64,000 nt of DNA from Phallusia mammillata (Eukaryota; Chordata; Ascidiacea; Phlebobranchia; Ascidiidae), in contig QLIY01000296.1 of assembly GCA_003260075.1 (NCBI GenBank), positions 1 to 64,000 on the forward strand, written 5' to 3'. Under the pieces are notes generated by a model. That model did not search any database. It saw only the letters and a program-made list of their open reading frames with translations, and was not told where the DNA came from. The position numbers and the translations under genes are program-made. Position 1 is the first letter of the stretch. The number at the start of each line of letters is the position of its first letter. This document shows, in pieces, positions 10,283-23,850 of the stretch.

Positions 10283-13200
10283 CAACAAATAGTTTGCATG
10301 TAGTGATACGCGATAACATGTAAAATATTGTTAACATTCTCTTCCAAATTGTAACTAGTGCTCACATTGAGTGTATTTTGTGTTGGGGCGTTTTCGAATT
10401 TTTTGTTAAAGTTTTAGATTTACTCGGTGTGTGAGTTTGTGTGTTGGGGATTAATCCGTCGCTGTTTACTTTTGTTGTGCGCGCCAGGAAACTTCTCATC
10501 CGCACCTGTTGATGTTACTTCATGTCCCGCATAAATTTCGCAGTATGACAGTTAGGTGTATGTAAAATTCGTGCCACGTATTTGACACTTATAAGGTCTT
10601 GTATTTTCGATTTCGCTTAGCTTGGTTTTCAACTCGCTGTTTGTGCTTTAAATACCCGCCAATCAAGTCAGACCGCTGCTCATTGAAGCTGCAAGAGTGA
10701 GCAACCAGCCTACGGAAGCAGTTCGACGGCCAGCAGCAGTTCATCTTTGAACCAACCAAGCTGCGTTCGGCGGCCCTCAACACACACAACAGGTTAACCA
10801 ACTGCCTGCGGATTAGGTCGCTTAAATGGTTGCTTACGCCTAAGAACGACAGGCATTTTGACTTTCTAAATCAATTTTAAGTGGTGTTCCTTATGGATGA
10901 TGTCATTACGTTTTTTGAAATTTGAACTAATAGGTTTTTTGTATTTCATGTAGTTTAAGAATATACAAGCAGTCTTTCGATCAACTGTTAGCCTAATGAA
11001 CTTCAAATTTTACCACTTTATGCAACAGTCCAAAAATACGTTTGAACTTGAACAGTTTTCTCTTTCGGATTGAAAGAAGTCGTACAAAATGCAAGTGACA
11101 CAGGCTATAGTCTTTTTAGGCACCAAGGACTTAAAAATCACCAAAGCTGATGTGGAAACACTGAATAAACAATCGTTTAAGATGTTTAAACGTCGTTTGT
11201 GACGTCACAAAGGGTTTTGTTTGATTGGAATCCTCTGAATGTTGTCGAGTTAAACATGGGGCTAACTGACAGTAAATTGATCAAAAATATGCAGCCTTCA
11301 ACCAAGTTTTATCGATAATGTCAAAAACCTTGTTTTGACAGACCAGCGCCTCTTGGTCAACTTCAGACCGTACCTAAGTTTGGGGGCCCAGCTCCAACGT
11401 TTACCACATCAATCGGATGTTTCTCATTTTTGTAGATTTACAGATTTTGTTATTCTGTGTACTGTCAGCAACTCGAGAGGGTAATTAACAGTTTTAGTAT
11501 TTCAGTTTTCATACCACTTACAATCTTTAGAAGAGAACAAATTTGTCAACGGTAACCCTGACAAACAAAACTGTTTTTGACACAATGGACTTCTGGACAG
11601 GCCGGATAAGATTCTTTCACTTTAATGAACGCAGATAAATCGTCAAGGCAGAAACAACGCGAAAATAGCAATGGAAACGCACAAAACGATGGGGGAGGGG
11701 GTCTGATGAAAACCGTAAGGGGTGGGACGAGCTAGTGTATCATTCATAAAATGCATAAACAAGCAATAAAAGCACGATGATTTGAGAATGGTAAGCAGAT
11801 GTTTTAACTCTGTCCCTATCCCGAAGGAAAGGTAACGATTTTAGGCACGTCGAAGCTGATTGTCAAGACTTTCCTACTTTGAAAACGCCCGCACTCACAT
11901 CTGCGTATTTTTAAAAGCGAAAAAAACGAGTTGGTTGCGTTGTTTATTGGGTGTTAGGAAAATCCTGGGGTGTTGATACGCGATTCAATTTGATCTAATC
12001 TAAATTGATCTAATCAGGACTGTCTTGCAAACAAAAACGCATGGGTATACAAGTTTACCCTGGGTGAATGTACGTTTATAAAAATTCAATAGGTTTCCAC
12101 CAATGTGTTTGCGGTGTATGTGGAAAAAATCATACTGACAATCTCGGTGCGAAACATGATTTCAGTTCTGCCCTGTGACTAATTAAATTTGTTTGAACAA
12201 ATTATGAAGCACAGATAAACAATGATTCGTGACATGGCCGTCATTGTTAACCACTTGCATTGAGGCAAAAGTGCAGACGTTTTCGATTAACGTTGTGGCG
12301 TTATGACTTTGCCTTTAAATGAAAGCAAATATAAAATCTTCGGGGACAAGCGGCGTTTGTACCAGTCATTGTCTTAAATCGCAGAGCCATTAAAATTGTC
12401 CGAAGTAGTACTACCCCCCCCCCTGAAAGCAAATATAAAATCTTCGGGGACAAGCGGCGTTTGTACCAGTCGTTGTCTTAAATCGCAAGTAGTACACAGC
12501 AAGGGTGTTTAATTATTAATCATTGTTAGGGATGCGTCTGGAAATGTAGCAGATGTCGAGTTTTGACTTTTTCCTGTTACACATATCACTTTGTACTGGG
12601 TCGTAAAGTCTCGCACTTAATACAATTTGGCGAGAAAGTGCTAATGAACACATGTTGCATTACGTAAATAGTCGCAACTTGCATTGGTATGTCAGCTGCG
12701 GTGCGTTTTACCCTTTGCTGATTGAACGTGATAATGTGCCACATTTGCTGTTACTGCAGTATGTGGAAAATATGTATTGCCAATGTCAGTCGTGGTACTA
12801 TTTGAGGCAAATTGTGGAGTTTATTCTACACTATTGTTTTGTGGAATGGAATGCGAAAAAACAGAATTAAATGGTTTGTGCGCGTACATGCTATCTAATT
12901 GGGGATCAGTATGAAAGAGTGGGGAAAATAGGGGTTACTTAACACATTTATAATGTTATAAAGGTTATGTCTAAAATGCCACGTTGAAAACCCAATTTTT
13001 TCGTTACGTTTTGGTAATTTTTTTAGCAATGGTGGCGGATTCATTCAGAAAAACGTAAGTTTTAAAATTAAAATCCACTAGAATTAATGATATCAAACGC
13101 ATTTAACATGAATGTGAACAAAGTAAATGCTGTGTTTTAGGTTGAGCCAAGCCATAAACTTTGGGCACATGGATAATGTACAACATTAGTGGACAACTGG

Positions 13201-15118
13201 GCGCTGCAAGCAAGCGTTAATAAATAACAAAACTGTCGCAACGAGGGGTTACAGTGCACCGTCAACACACATATACACACACAATGCAACTTGCTTGTAT
13301 ATTACAGAAATGGAGAATAAATAAAATGCGCCCAGGCCGTTTTACCACCCCGTTAAGTAGTAGTAGTGAAACCGATCAAACAATTTTGCAACAAAATTTG
13401 TATTATGCAGTAATGAACTACTTTAAGTGAATTTGATCATTAAAAGCTGAAACAAACAATAAACTCTTGGCACTGATGTTCAGTGCAAGTAGTACAGGAA
13501 GATATTAGTTATAATATTAGCGCATATATATTTGCCAGCACACAACAGCAGTCAAGAAATAAAGAACTAAGCGAAGCTGCCAGGGTCAAGGCATAATTGT
13601 TATGGTGGACATTTCAACAACAAAAACAACACCAGATTTAAAGCTAAAACTTGTCTACAAAATGTCTTCCATTCAGATCTACCTTTGTACTCATGGACTA
13701 CTGCGATAGTGTTCATTGCAATGGCCAAGTTTGTGTCATTGCTGTCACATTTCACACTTTTTCTGATTGGAAGTACCTGCAGGAAAAAAACAAGTCTCAG
13801 AATCTTATAAAATTGCATTAGACTACCAGATATATATAGTACATAAAGCGCTTAATGCAAATCTGATAACACAAGGAAGCCTACTGAGGTCCACAACAAG
13901 GTCGGCAATGGCAAACACATTTTCAACAAATTGAAGCTGTGTCATGTATTTTATTCATATATTCAGACAGTGTGTCATCATGGTTTAATATTGAACAATT
14001 TTTCGTTTGGCAATTTTTCAAACATAATTCATCACACAAACAGACTAAATGTTCACCAAATATTTAAAACATATTTGCCAAGTTGATCTAAAAGGAAGGC
14101 TTAGAGAATTTCGTTTTGCCAAGATTGTAAATAGCCAACTAGTAGGTTTGCATAAACCATTTGCAAGCTTAAGAAGTTGTTTCCTCTAGTATTAAATGAA
14201 TTGATTAAAACATCCACAAAAACAATGTTTTGACAAAATGTTGTGGTATAGTTGCGTACTTAGTGAAAGGCATAAAAAGCATAATTAATAGGCATTGGTT
14301 AACTGTTGCTTTAAGACTTGGTCGCTATAAATCTGCACACTGCCATTTGATTGCAGGGTTTTTCTTCCATGGATTTGATTTATAGAGGCTTCAAATGCAT
14401 GGTTGTCACAACAACATTTTAGTATTAATGCTGTGCAAACAAAAGTATTTACAAACAAACAAGTTTAGGCTTGCAAGTATTGTAGGTCGCTCATGTAAAT
14501 AGTCACCTTAAATTTACGGGATGATTTTATCTTAACAGCTATAATACTTTTAGACCAAAAGTGGGATTATCTTCAGCGATAAGATGTTGTCTAAATTGTT
14601 TGGGCTGGACTGACTGCTGGCATACCAGGATGTCAGAAATAATGGTTGAGAATAACTATATAGTTTAAATCCAAATTATACTAACATGATTGCACTTCGC
14701 CATACTGCATAATACACAACTTTTACTTGGGTCAATAAATTGGCCAATATTTACCAAAAAGACATAAAAGGGCTTACAAATGGAAACGCCTAGTGCGGGC
14801 AAAAGCAGGAAGCAAACAAGCATCAACGATTGATATGCCTCAAGGCATAATAAGCATGTCGCTTTAAACAATGTAGGCTGTCGTTAACATTTGCCCGGCA
14901 ATGTGAAGATTATTATATTGATAAGTGTTCAGACTTGATCAGATACAAGCGATTATCTGTTATCTGGATAATTTTACAACATTCAGATGACCCTTTTTCA
15001 CTATAACACAGTTTTGGTTTCAGTTCTAAAATTTCATGAAGTATTGTATTAAAAATTTATTTAGAAAGGTCTGTTAAATGAATATTGAGACCACAAAATA
15101 AGTTTGTGAGTCAATGTA
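10283..15118. other. Gene-poor stretch
   Basis: No protein-coding gene or RNA gene is recognised. A minus-strand 10801-10589 frame and an exon-like segment near 13785-13690 (acceptor TTCCTGCAG) were considered but lack family support. A poly-C junction at 12414-12423 separates direct copies. Confidence 0.35.
12414..12423. repeat. Poly-C junction between direct copies
   Basis: Ten Cs separate 12320-12382 from its copy at 12424-12486. The copies differ at one base (CATTG versus CGTTG). Confidence 0.85.
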
Positions 15119-15124
15119 TTTATT
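15119..15124 (-). terminator. Polyadenylation signal AATAAA (Rap2)
   Basis: AATAAA on the minus strand, about 210 bp after the Rap2 stop codon. It is the nearest canonical signal I found downstream. Confidence 0.45.
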
Positions 15125-15335
15125 TCAAGTTTTTTGAAGTTTAGACATAAACCACAAAAAAAAATCTGTCTACTTGCATTATCACATTATACACACCTAA
15201 TACATGCTTCCTAAGAATACCAAAAACTAGGTACCACTACAAAAACAAAATATGTTTACAGTATTTCTTAGTCTTACCTATATGCAGTTGATGTTCAATC
15301 ACTTTCAAGATCCCCCGAACCAGGGGTGGACTTAG

Positions 15336-18300
15336 CTATAAAATTGTGCAACAGTCGCCACTCTTTTGTGGCTGTGATAAAAAGTTTGTTTCACGGACGA
15401 TTTCGGCAAACAATTCATCGACATTGCGTTTGCTCTTTGCAGACGTTTCGAGGAATGGACATCCCCAGTCATTTGCGAGAGTAGCACCATCTACTGTACG
15501 AACTTCTCTTTCCGATTCCAGGTCCACCTAAGGATAACAAAACAGGTTGTGAACTTTGCAAAATGGGTTTAAATTTGTCATTACAAATACATACTGGTGA
15601 TTCCAAATTAGCAAGCTTGTCTTACTCTATTAGGATATGTTCAGCTATATTTATTTACATATAAGAAAAAAAACAGGCAAGTTAAACCAGTTAGCATTTA
15701 CAAAATCTTAAGCAACCACAACTTGGTATCAGCACACAAACAATCAGCCATGGCAAAAACAGTAAAATAATCCATCATGCATAACACAATCACAAGTCTT
15801 AATTAATACAGAATTTATCTTACCTTGTTGCCAACCAAAACAATTGGCACTCTATCAGTTCCTTTTAGACGACAAATTTGCTCTCGCATGGGTTTTATAT
15901 CATGGAATGATTGAGCATTGACAAGAGAGTACACAAGAATAAAGCCATGGCCATTCTTAATGTACAAATCCCTCATTGAGGCAAACTGTTCAGTACCAGC
16001 TGTATCAAGAATTTCCAGGATTGATGGTGAACTGTCCACTTCAATTTCTTTTCTGTTAAAAAAGAGTTTTTTAATACCACATTTTCCACCTATGTACAAC
16101 ACAATAATTAAAATAACGCTCTTTTTGTAATTGTTTTGACATTTTATTTAAACAAAGCAAATAGCTAAGCATATTACTACAAAAGTTAGTGACACTGATG
16201 TACTGAACCTTATTAATTTATAGTCTGGTATATTTGGGGCATGGTAAGCCACTTCCTGGATAGTTTTACAACATTTCTGATTGATATCAGCGTCATACAA
16301 CATGTGATCAAAAAAGCTAGTTAAACATGAGCATGAAAACACAGGTCAAACAAACTGTATTCTGGCCTGTTTGTCATAGTGTGAATATAATTTCCTCAGG
16401 CATGCCAGGGCAAGTCCCCACAGTCACAACCTCTAGTCTTATTAACTGGTCAAATGTTTTGCTGGGTTACATGGTGTACCATGACCAACAACCTTTTTTC
16501 TTTCGTAAGGACAGTTTTTTTTCATTTACGGCATATACTGTACTTCTCAATCCCAGATAATAATAGTTGTTTAGTATGTAAACCAGTAAATTATCATCCC
16601 TACAGAAAAATTTGTATCTAATAAATTCCTTTATAGGGTACATATCACCAATTAAATTTGTGTAACAATTAAAATATATTATACACTTGCAGACTATCAA
16701 GATCTAACAATATACCGTAATTTTCCAAGTATAGTGCGCCCCCATGCATAATACACACCCTAAATATGGCATGTCGATGCTGGAAAAAAGCCTGTACCCA
16801 TGTATAATACGCACCCAAATTTTTACTCTTAAATCCGTAAACGTAAAATTATTTCAGAAAAAAGATCATCTTTTGAAACAACCGGATGTTATTCTGCCGG
16901 TCAGTATCACTGCGCATGCGCTCGCAAACTCGATAGCGAAAAATGTTTAGGATTTGTGTAGGGTACATCGTGACAGCAAACGAGATCTTACTGGTCGCGT
17001 TCAAGCGGAACCGATCTTAATACTTGCAGAGAACATTTTTATTTTTAAAACACAAATGAAGTTTAATATGTATCAGATTAAAATACCTAAAAATCAGAAT
17101 AATTAAATTCAAACTTATATACAAAATTTTAGTTCGATCCGTTGCATATCGGCAATGATATCACCCCATTTACGTTGTCGCTAAATGGGCAGTGTGCAGT
17201 ATTTGACAATAACACACCATCAAGGATTGCACCATCGCATCAAACGATGTGTCGTCAATTATGAATTTTACTGACTAAGTGTGTTGGGCAGGATGGCTAA
17301 ATGTGATGCGCGATTGACAACAAACAAGAAGAAAGGTCTGATTTCAAGTTTTATTTCGAGGCACATTTTCTTCAAAAATTGTTGTACCCATGCATAATGC
17401 GCACCCTAGATTTTAGGACAATGAATTAATTAAATTTTGCGCATTATACACGGAAAATTACGGTAATTGTGTTTTTGTGTGCAGAACAAACAGATTTAAC
17501 CAAGTTTGGCGTGTGCACTCCAACAAGGATGACTCTGTTTTTTGAATAAACTAGGTTACTCCTAAGTAAATGTGGACTAGAATGCACTAGATATCAAGGC
17601 ATTGTAGTAAGCTTTTAGATTTAACAACAAACAGGGGTAATTATAATGACATGACACTTCTTTCTAAACCTCTCTAACATACCATACATACAGTAGTTCA
17701 TTATAGAAGAAATATAAACCAGGTTGTACCTACTGTAAACCATAGTGGTTCCGAAACAAAGGGATGGTTATATTTGTATGACAGGTTTGTTGTGTTATCA
17801 AGTTTGACAATTGTTTCGTAGCATTATATTGTAAGCTGGAAACACCAGAAAACAATATCGTACTATTTTATGAGGGCTACAGATATTTCCACTCTTTAAC
17901 TGTAACCAACAATAGACCACAAGCAAACACAAAAGAAAACCTATATGCATGAATTATTTTCAGCAGATATTTTTCTTTGGGAAATTTGTCCACTAATAAA
18001 ATACCTACTACTTCATGGCAGTAGTGAATGTTTTGAATCATACTAAGTGTAATAATTATATGGACAAAATGCTGAGCATACAACATTTGTTGTTCAATAA
18101 ATATGGTTTACAACTGTTAATATTTGATTGCTAGGGACACTAGTATGTTAATTTGAAAAGTACTGTTAAAACAGCCAACAGAAATATACCTACCAAGGGT
18201 TTCATTGTCAAAAATTTAAACTGTTTTAACCAAGGAAAATGTTTGCTGTTATTTTTTTAGTCTATATATACATGTTAAAAACAGGCAGAATAGGTATTCG

Positions 18301-18580
18301 ATTACAGTTTAATGTTACTTTATATAATTTCAAATAGAAATACAAGAAATAAAAGGTAAGATGTTACTAGTATACAATATTGACCATACTCGTGAAACAA
18401 CGCACACAAACACGATTTTCAGCTAAATTAGTGGTTTTCTACTAATTTATTTCTTTACCTGTAGAAATCCTCTATAGTTGGGTCATACTTCTCAGCAAAA
18501 GTTCCAGTCACAAACTGAACAGTTAAGGCACTTTTTCCAACTCCGCCAGAGCCGAGAACAACAACTTTGAATTCCTTCAT
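15336..18580 (-). CDS. RAP2: Rap2-type Ras-family small GTPase
   Basis: Three exons, 18580-18459, 16052-15824 and 15527-15336, join in phase to give 180 residues. The P-loop GSGGVGKS (10-17), switch I YDPTIEDF (32-39), DTAGTEQF (57-64), NKVD (116-119) and ETSAK (144-148) are all present. Thr61 in place of the Ras glutamine marks the Rap family, and Phe39 is the Rap2-type effector residue. The tail ends CCTIL: CTIL is a CAAX box, predicted to be geranylgeranylated because of the final Leu, and the preceding Cys could be palmitoylated. Rap2 proteins act at membranes through effectors such as TNIK and MINK. Splice sites are canonical (GTAAAG, GTAAGA donors; AACAG, CTTAG acceptors). Intron 1 carries a TA-flanked MITE. 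Vertebrate RAP2A and RAP2C are very close, so paralogue identity cannot be assigned. Confidence 0.95.
16715..17463. mobile_element. TA-flanked MITE in Rap2 intron 1
   Basis: Perfect 12-bp inverted ends CCGTAATTTTCC and GGAAAATTACGG are flanked by TA on both sides (16713-16714 and 17464-17465). The subterminal repeats (TAATGCGCACCC and variants) are also inverted between the ends. The TA duplication suggests the Tc1/mariner superfamily, but no transposase is present. It is 749 bp long and non-coding. Confidence 0.7.
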
Positions 18581-21070
18581 TGTTTGGCAAATATATTTTA
18601 TCCAAGTTGTAGATTAGTGCGTTTTAAACATCACTAACTGGCAGCCAAAAGTTTCAGTGGCACAAAACCAACCAAGTTTATAAAATGTAATAAAACAGCC
18701 ACTAAGTAAAAAGCAAACAAGTATAAGCCTGAAATTACAAAACAGTAAAAAGTTGTTTATTAATTTCACTATATATTTAAAAAAAACTACCACCTTAGTG
18801 ACAACCTTGAGAAAGACACAAATGAAACCTAGCGTTACACATTTCATAGAAAATTAAATTTAAGAGTTGCCAAAAAATTAAAATAAGAAATGATTTTGGT
18901 AGGCAACTAAAAAGAAAGTAGAGAAGAAATTATACCCAACGAGTGAAGTTATCGGTTTGCAACAAACAAACAATCTGAAATGAAACTTTAAGAAACCTGC
19001 AACAAGTAATGAATTATACATAAAATTACAGTCTATCACAACATTGATTAACAGTGTGAGTATCAATACAGAAAATGCACAAAAAAACATTTGCTTGATT
19101 GGCAACCCATATTAGCTTTGACACAAACATGAGAAATACAAACATCGCCTATACATATGGCAACCATCCCACTAACAACTAACTAGTGGTGCTTGAGTAG
19201 ACACCAAGTGCAAGTTAATGATTCATGTTTTAGAGCGCCCAAATGTTTGAGATTCCACTTCTCTTTAGTCTGGTGAACTGGCTTGTTATTGTTTGAATTT
19301 CAGAGAATATACAACAAATGAATACACATTCTCTATTACATTACTGCCAATGGCACCAACTCATAATGCAATCACAAGCAACTCAATTGCTTAAGAAAAT
19401 GTTGTGTGTTGATACAGGTATTCAGTTCACCCATCACATGACCACAATCATAATTATATTGACATAGAACACAACTTCATATAAGTTACAATAGTACAAG
19501 TTGGAACATGACTTGACTCCTTATTTCTGCACTTTAGATAAGGATTTGAGCAAATACTAAGACCAGCACTATAGGTTCGCTGTTGAAATTATATGAATAT
19601 AACTGAGAATAAGGCATCATAATGGTAGTCTATACTTCATTTCCCAGAATGTAAATCAAATTGTATGTTTAAAACAATTTTACACTGAACCACAAAAAAA
19701 CAAAGACTAAAAACCTATGTATTTATTCCATATATATAGTTATGTTGTGCACTTCAAAGCATGTCATGAAAGGTTTTGATAATTTTAGCGACAATTGATT
19801 TCTCAACCTCGATGTTTTTCATGAAACAGCAAAACGTAGATCAATGTTTCACAGATCTTGTAATTTCTTAACTGAAAATTTTCATACTAAATCAATTGTT
19901 TGAGATATTATTTTTTTGTTGTGTTCAACTGAGGTAATCTTTCTGGGCATTGCTGAAAAGCTATGCATAAAAAATAGCTACTCTACATCGCTGTTTGGTG
20001 TTTGGTGTTTACGAAACCAAGCATGACCATTGACCACTTGCTCAGTCCTGACCTCAAGACAGTGGATGTTAAAATTCGCCAATTTAAGAATAAAAGAAGT
20101 CACTCTTACCAAAGCGCACTGAGAGTACATATGAACGAAACGTAGTAAGAAAGGCCAGAGGAGAGAACTGAACTAGCCAGGTGACATAAATATTACCAAG
20201 AATTTTTTCGATGCCGTTTTTATACCGTACTTAAAAAAGCACGTTTATAGTTAATATAAGTTAAGATACAACCAATTAAGTGATTAATTGTAAATAAATT
20301 GTTTAAACAAACATTTACAATCCATGGATTTTAGCATAAAGTACAAGAAATACAGAATAATAAATCTGGTTAAACAACACTTGATCAAATCTATTCTAAT
20401 GTAACAATGTCAAACAGCATAAGTATATTTACAAGACACCAAAAAATGGTTAACTGTTCTATTTTTGAACCCTGGCCTGAAGTTTCACTTTTAAACAACA
20501 AGTTTGACAAAACACGAACAAGGTTTTAAACTATTTATCAAGAAAACAAGGCAAATTTTCGCCGATACAAAGTTTAAACATTTTCTTACAATTGTACTTC
20601 CGAATGTTCGCACTTCGCAGCTTCTGTCTTGACAAAGACCCAACTTGATTATCACTTTTTAACAATGCGACGTGACGTAGGGCGTCGCCGTCACACCTCG
20701 TCTCGCTACAGTGATTCGCAAAAATGACTTTCAATTATTGGCGCAATTAGCATTCACGATTGTTCGGAAACAAACGCTGGCTTCTTTATTTTAGTTTCTT
20801 TATTTGTTATTTATATACGCAGTACCATGCGCTAAAAACACTACATTTTTCACACAATACAAAGCCTCATTAATGTAGGGCTTACAAGCCCTATACTGGG
20901 ATATATATATCCCAGTTTGGTAGTTATGAAACCTTTCCATGCAGCCTAATAATTATCTTACGAAGACAAATAAGACTGCTGCACTCTTCGCAGCTTATTT
21001 TACTTGTTATAGAACGGAAACCAGGAAGTGGAACTAAACCCGAACCCGCAAATGCAGTTTGAGCGGTTTA
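18581..21070. other. Rap2 upstream region
   Basis: This AT-rich stretch lies 5' of Rap2 and probably holds its promoter and 5' UTR. I see no other coding exon. No RNA gene was recognised. Confidence 0.35.
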
Positions 21071-21078
21071 TCTTAAAT

Positions 21079-21391
21079 CAGGGGTTCCCAAGTCCCAACC
21101 TGCGGTACGCGTACCACTAGTGGTACGCGAAGGTTTTTCAGGTGGTACGCGAGTAGCGTCCGTTTCTTTCACAAAAACATGGATTCACAACTTTAAATTT
21201 TGTTTACAGTAAACACAAACAAAAATCTCAGTAAATTTAGCTGAGGTGCTTTGGTGTTATTTTAGTATGCCAATATTATCAATATGAATAAAATATGATT
21301 CGATCAAATTAGTTGTTCTGCGAGAAGTAGTACGCGTGACAGTGCAGAGAGTCCAAGTGGTACGAGATCGTGAAAAGGTTGGGAACCGCTG
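21079..21391. mobile_element. hAT-type MITE
   Basis: Ends CAGGGGTTCCCAA and TTGGGAACCGCTG are inverted with one or two mismatches. The flanking 8-bp duplication TCTTAAAT is perfect (21071-21078 and 21392-21399). Subterminal GGTACGCG repeats are characteristic of this copy. Confidence 0.9.
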
Positions 21392-21848
21392 TCTTAAATG
21401 AAACGAAACATTAAACGTTTCTAAATCAACACCTCAAAAATTATTGATATTGAGGAATAGTATAGGCTACGTGAGATAACAGCTAGGGCGTTTTGTTTAA
21501 TTTGCAGTGTAGGCTACACTACAGTAGCCTAACAAAGTTTTAAAATTTCTTCAGGCCGTGTAGATGCCACAAACCGGCCCGGACAGTGTAGATAGCCAAA
21601 ACCGGAATAGAAAATGAAACTCACAAAGTATTTTCCTGTAAAAACCGACTCCGCAATTCTTTAAACAATGTATAATAGTTGACCCGAACTGAACCTGCAC
21701 CTATAGGACCAGCGATTATAGGCTCTCTGTTTTTTCTTCTTCTTTTGCATAGGCTATAAGCAGGGCCGGATTTAGACCATGAGAGGCCCTAGGTTATTCC
21801 ATTTGTGAGACCCCTCCCTATTTTTGATCTCAGAATTTCACTCTAAAC

Positions 21849-22070
21849 CAATAGTTTCCAACCTTTTTGTAGTCACAGACCCCTTTCATAAATTTTATAG
21901 GTCCGCGGACCCCCAATGTTATTTAGTCTTGTTGTGTTTTTCGTTTCCTGCGTTATACGTATTATACTTTCGCTTTTTGGGCCATCACAGTCCCTAAATC
22001 TCAATAAACTTCTGTACTGTAGCGGTCAACGCAACAAAAAGATATATATTTTTGGACTGGTGTACAATGC

Positions 22071-22122
<52 letters not shown>

Positions 22123-22335
22123 TTGTGATGTCACAATGGAGGTAACAATAACACAAAAAGTAAGTTTTCGTGATCCAGAAGTTTGATAAACAGTTTGCAC
22201 TTGTATGCAGGATTGTAAAAACGGCTTGGAAACGTAAAATCTTTTACTGTTGGTTAATGGTACTAAGAATGTTTGCCTCCACAACCCCCAAAAACCAACT
22301 CGCGGACTCTTTGGGGTACAGGTTGGAAACCACTG
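21849..22335. mobile_element. hAT-type MITE nested in 21761-23789
   Basis: Ends CAATAGTTTCCAACC and GGTTGGAAACCACTG are inverted with two mismatches. The duplication CTCTAAAC occurs at 21841-21848 and 22336-22343. A run of 50 Cs (22072-22121) lies in the interior and is probably a filled gap. Confidence 0.9.
22072..22121. repeat. Run of 50 C
   Basis: Exactly 50 Cs inside a MITE, with no obvious duplicated flank. The round number fits a placeholder-length gap better than a natural tract. Confidence 0.8.
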
Positions 22336-22343
22336 CTCTAAAC

Positions 22344-23006
22344 CAGGGCTTCTCAAACTGTGGGTAGCGACCTCAATTGGGGTCGCGAAACATTTTGCGT
22401 TGTTATGTCAGTCACAATAAATAGTATACGTGCGTACATTTATTGTTTACACATCATTCCCGTGTAGAGGCTATACCGGGGGTGCACAACCTTGCGGCCG
22501 TACAGAGACGAGTTTGTGCGGCCGTGAACATGTTTATTAGAATATATGTACTGTCGGCCGTGACGTAAATAAAAACTCTTTTGCCACAAATTTTGATTTT
22601 CGAACGGCTTTAAACACATTTTGTGGAACTTTAAAGAGTATTACCAGCCTAGTAGCCATATGTGCCAGACTTTTTTATGCCCATTGTGTGCAAACAAAGC
22701 GAAAAAGCAGATACCACAAACGTCACAATATAGATTATGACGTCATAAAAGCAAAGGCTGCAATTTGTGCATCAAGTTAAAAATTTATTTAGGCTTTTTA
22801 GGCGTCATTAGATAGTATCTTTATAAATAATAAATACGTATTTCTTTACATCACTAATTTTAAAACACAAGCAAGCAGGCAATAAGCGGCCGCTGGTGAA
22901 ATAAGGATCTGTCATGCGGCCGTCGTAGCGAAAAGGTTGTGCACCCCTGGGCTATACCCATCAAGGGGTCGCGTAGAAATTTCTGTTTTAAAATGGGGTA
23001 GGCCTG
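22344..23006. mobile_element. Second hAT-like element at the same target
   Basis: It begins CAGGGCTTCTCAAACTG directly after the duplication at 22336-22343, and a third CTCTAAAC follows at 23007-23014. The right end (GGGTAGGCCTG) is eroded compared with the related tail at 24173-24205. It is itself interrupted by 22477-22949. Confidence 0.75.
22477..22949. mobile_element. hAT-type MITE, third nesting level
   Basis: Ends CGGGGGTGCACAACC and GGTTGTGCACCCCTG are inverted with one mismatch. The 8-bp duplication GGCTATAC is perfect (22469-22476 and 22950-22957). GCGGCCGT repeats sit near both ends. It is the youngest insertion of the nest. Confidence 0.92.
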
Positions 23007-23850
23007 CTCTAAACAACATCGCATGTCATTGCTTAATGTTAAAAGTATGAGTGTATTAAACTCTTCGTTCTTTTCATTTTCCACATTCATGGGTGCAAAA
23101 TTTTAGTTGAACTAATAAAAATTTAGTTAAGGCAGTTTTGCTTTTAATTTTAATATATTTGATCAAACAACCGTTACAAAATTGTAAAGTTTATTTACGA
23201 GGACATAAGAAATAGTTACAGTGATCAAATAGAGAATATCATTTTCATTTTTTTTCTTGCGCTTGCTAGCTCCACTTTCAAATCTTTTACTCATAATAAA
23301 TCTAAGGTTCAAAAAATTATGAAATAAGATTGTTTGCTTCGCAGATTAGCAACACCAAGACGTCTAATAATGAGAGAAGTCGATAACATTAGTAAATTTC
23401 AATTGACAAAACGCATAATTTACCACATTAACAGTAAGCAACACAATGTCTATTAGTTATTTCAGCAACATGTCAACTACCGATACTGTTTGTTTTTTTG
23501 TAGAGAAGACTATACGGTACTTTAACATAGAAGCTTCCAGCAGAATGCGCGTAATAATTGCCTTTATTATGATGCAAACGACGTAATAATGACTGTTTAC
23601 AACGTGGTTGAAACCAGTTGCGTATAGAACTTTTTACTCTGAAAAGCTTGATATATACATACTTTAGGTAGGGTTTAAACTTGTCAAGTTTTTAAAAGAA
23701 TTACAAACTTCGAAACCGAATTTTGAGGCCCCTGAAAGTTGAGGCCCTAGGCTTCAGCCTATTCTAGCCTATTGGTAAATCCGGCCCTGGCTATAAGTTA
23801 GAAACCAATTGGACTTTCAGGTTTCATTATAGGATAAAGTGGGGTAGAGA

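Larger units (their letters stand above)
21761..23789. mobile_element. hAT-like element hosting three others
   Basis: Ends CAGGGCCGGATTTA and TAAATCCGGCCCTG are perfect inverted repeats, with a perfect 8-bp duplication GCTATAAG (21753-21760 and 23790-23797). Most of the 2029 bp consists of later insertions at 21849-22335, 22344-23006 and 22477-22949. What remains of the original element is roughly 0.9 kb and non-coding. Confidence 0.92.

Noticed and set aside
10589-10801. Minus-strand frame near a GGGTATTTAAAG motif, considered as an LTR or retroelement
   Set aside because: No second long terminal repeat, primer site or polymerase motif was found.
13690-13785. Exon-like minus-strand segment with TTCCTGCAG acceptor
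   Set aside because: No partner exons in phase and no recognisable protein family.
22072-22121. Poly-proline/poly-glycine open frames over C runs (also 41065, 45222, 45439)
   Set aside because: They are translations of homopolymer blocks with no start context or domain.
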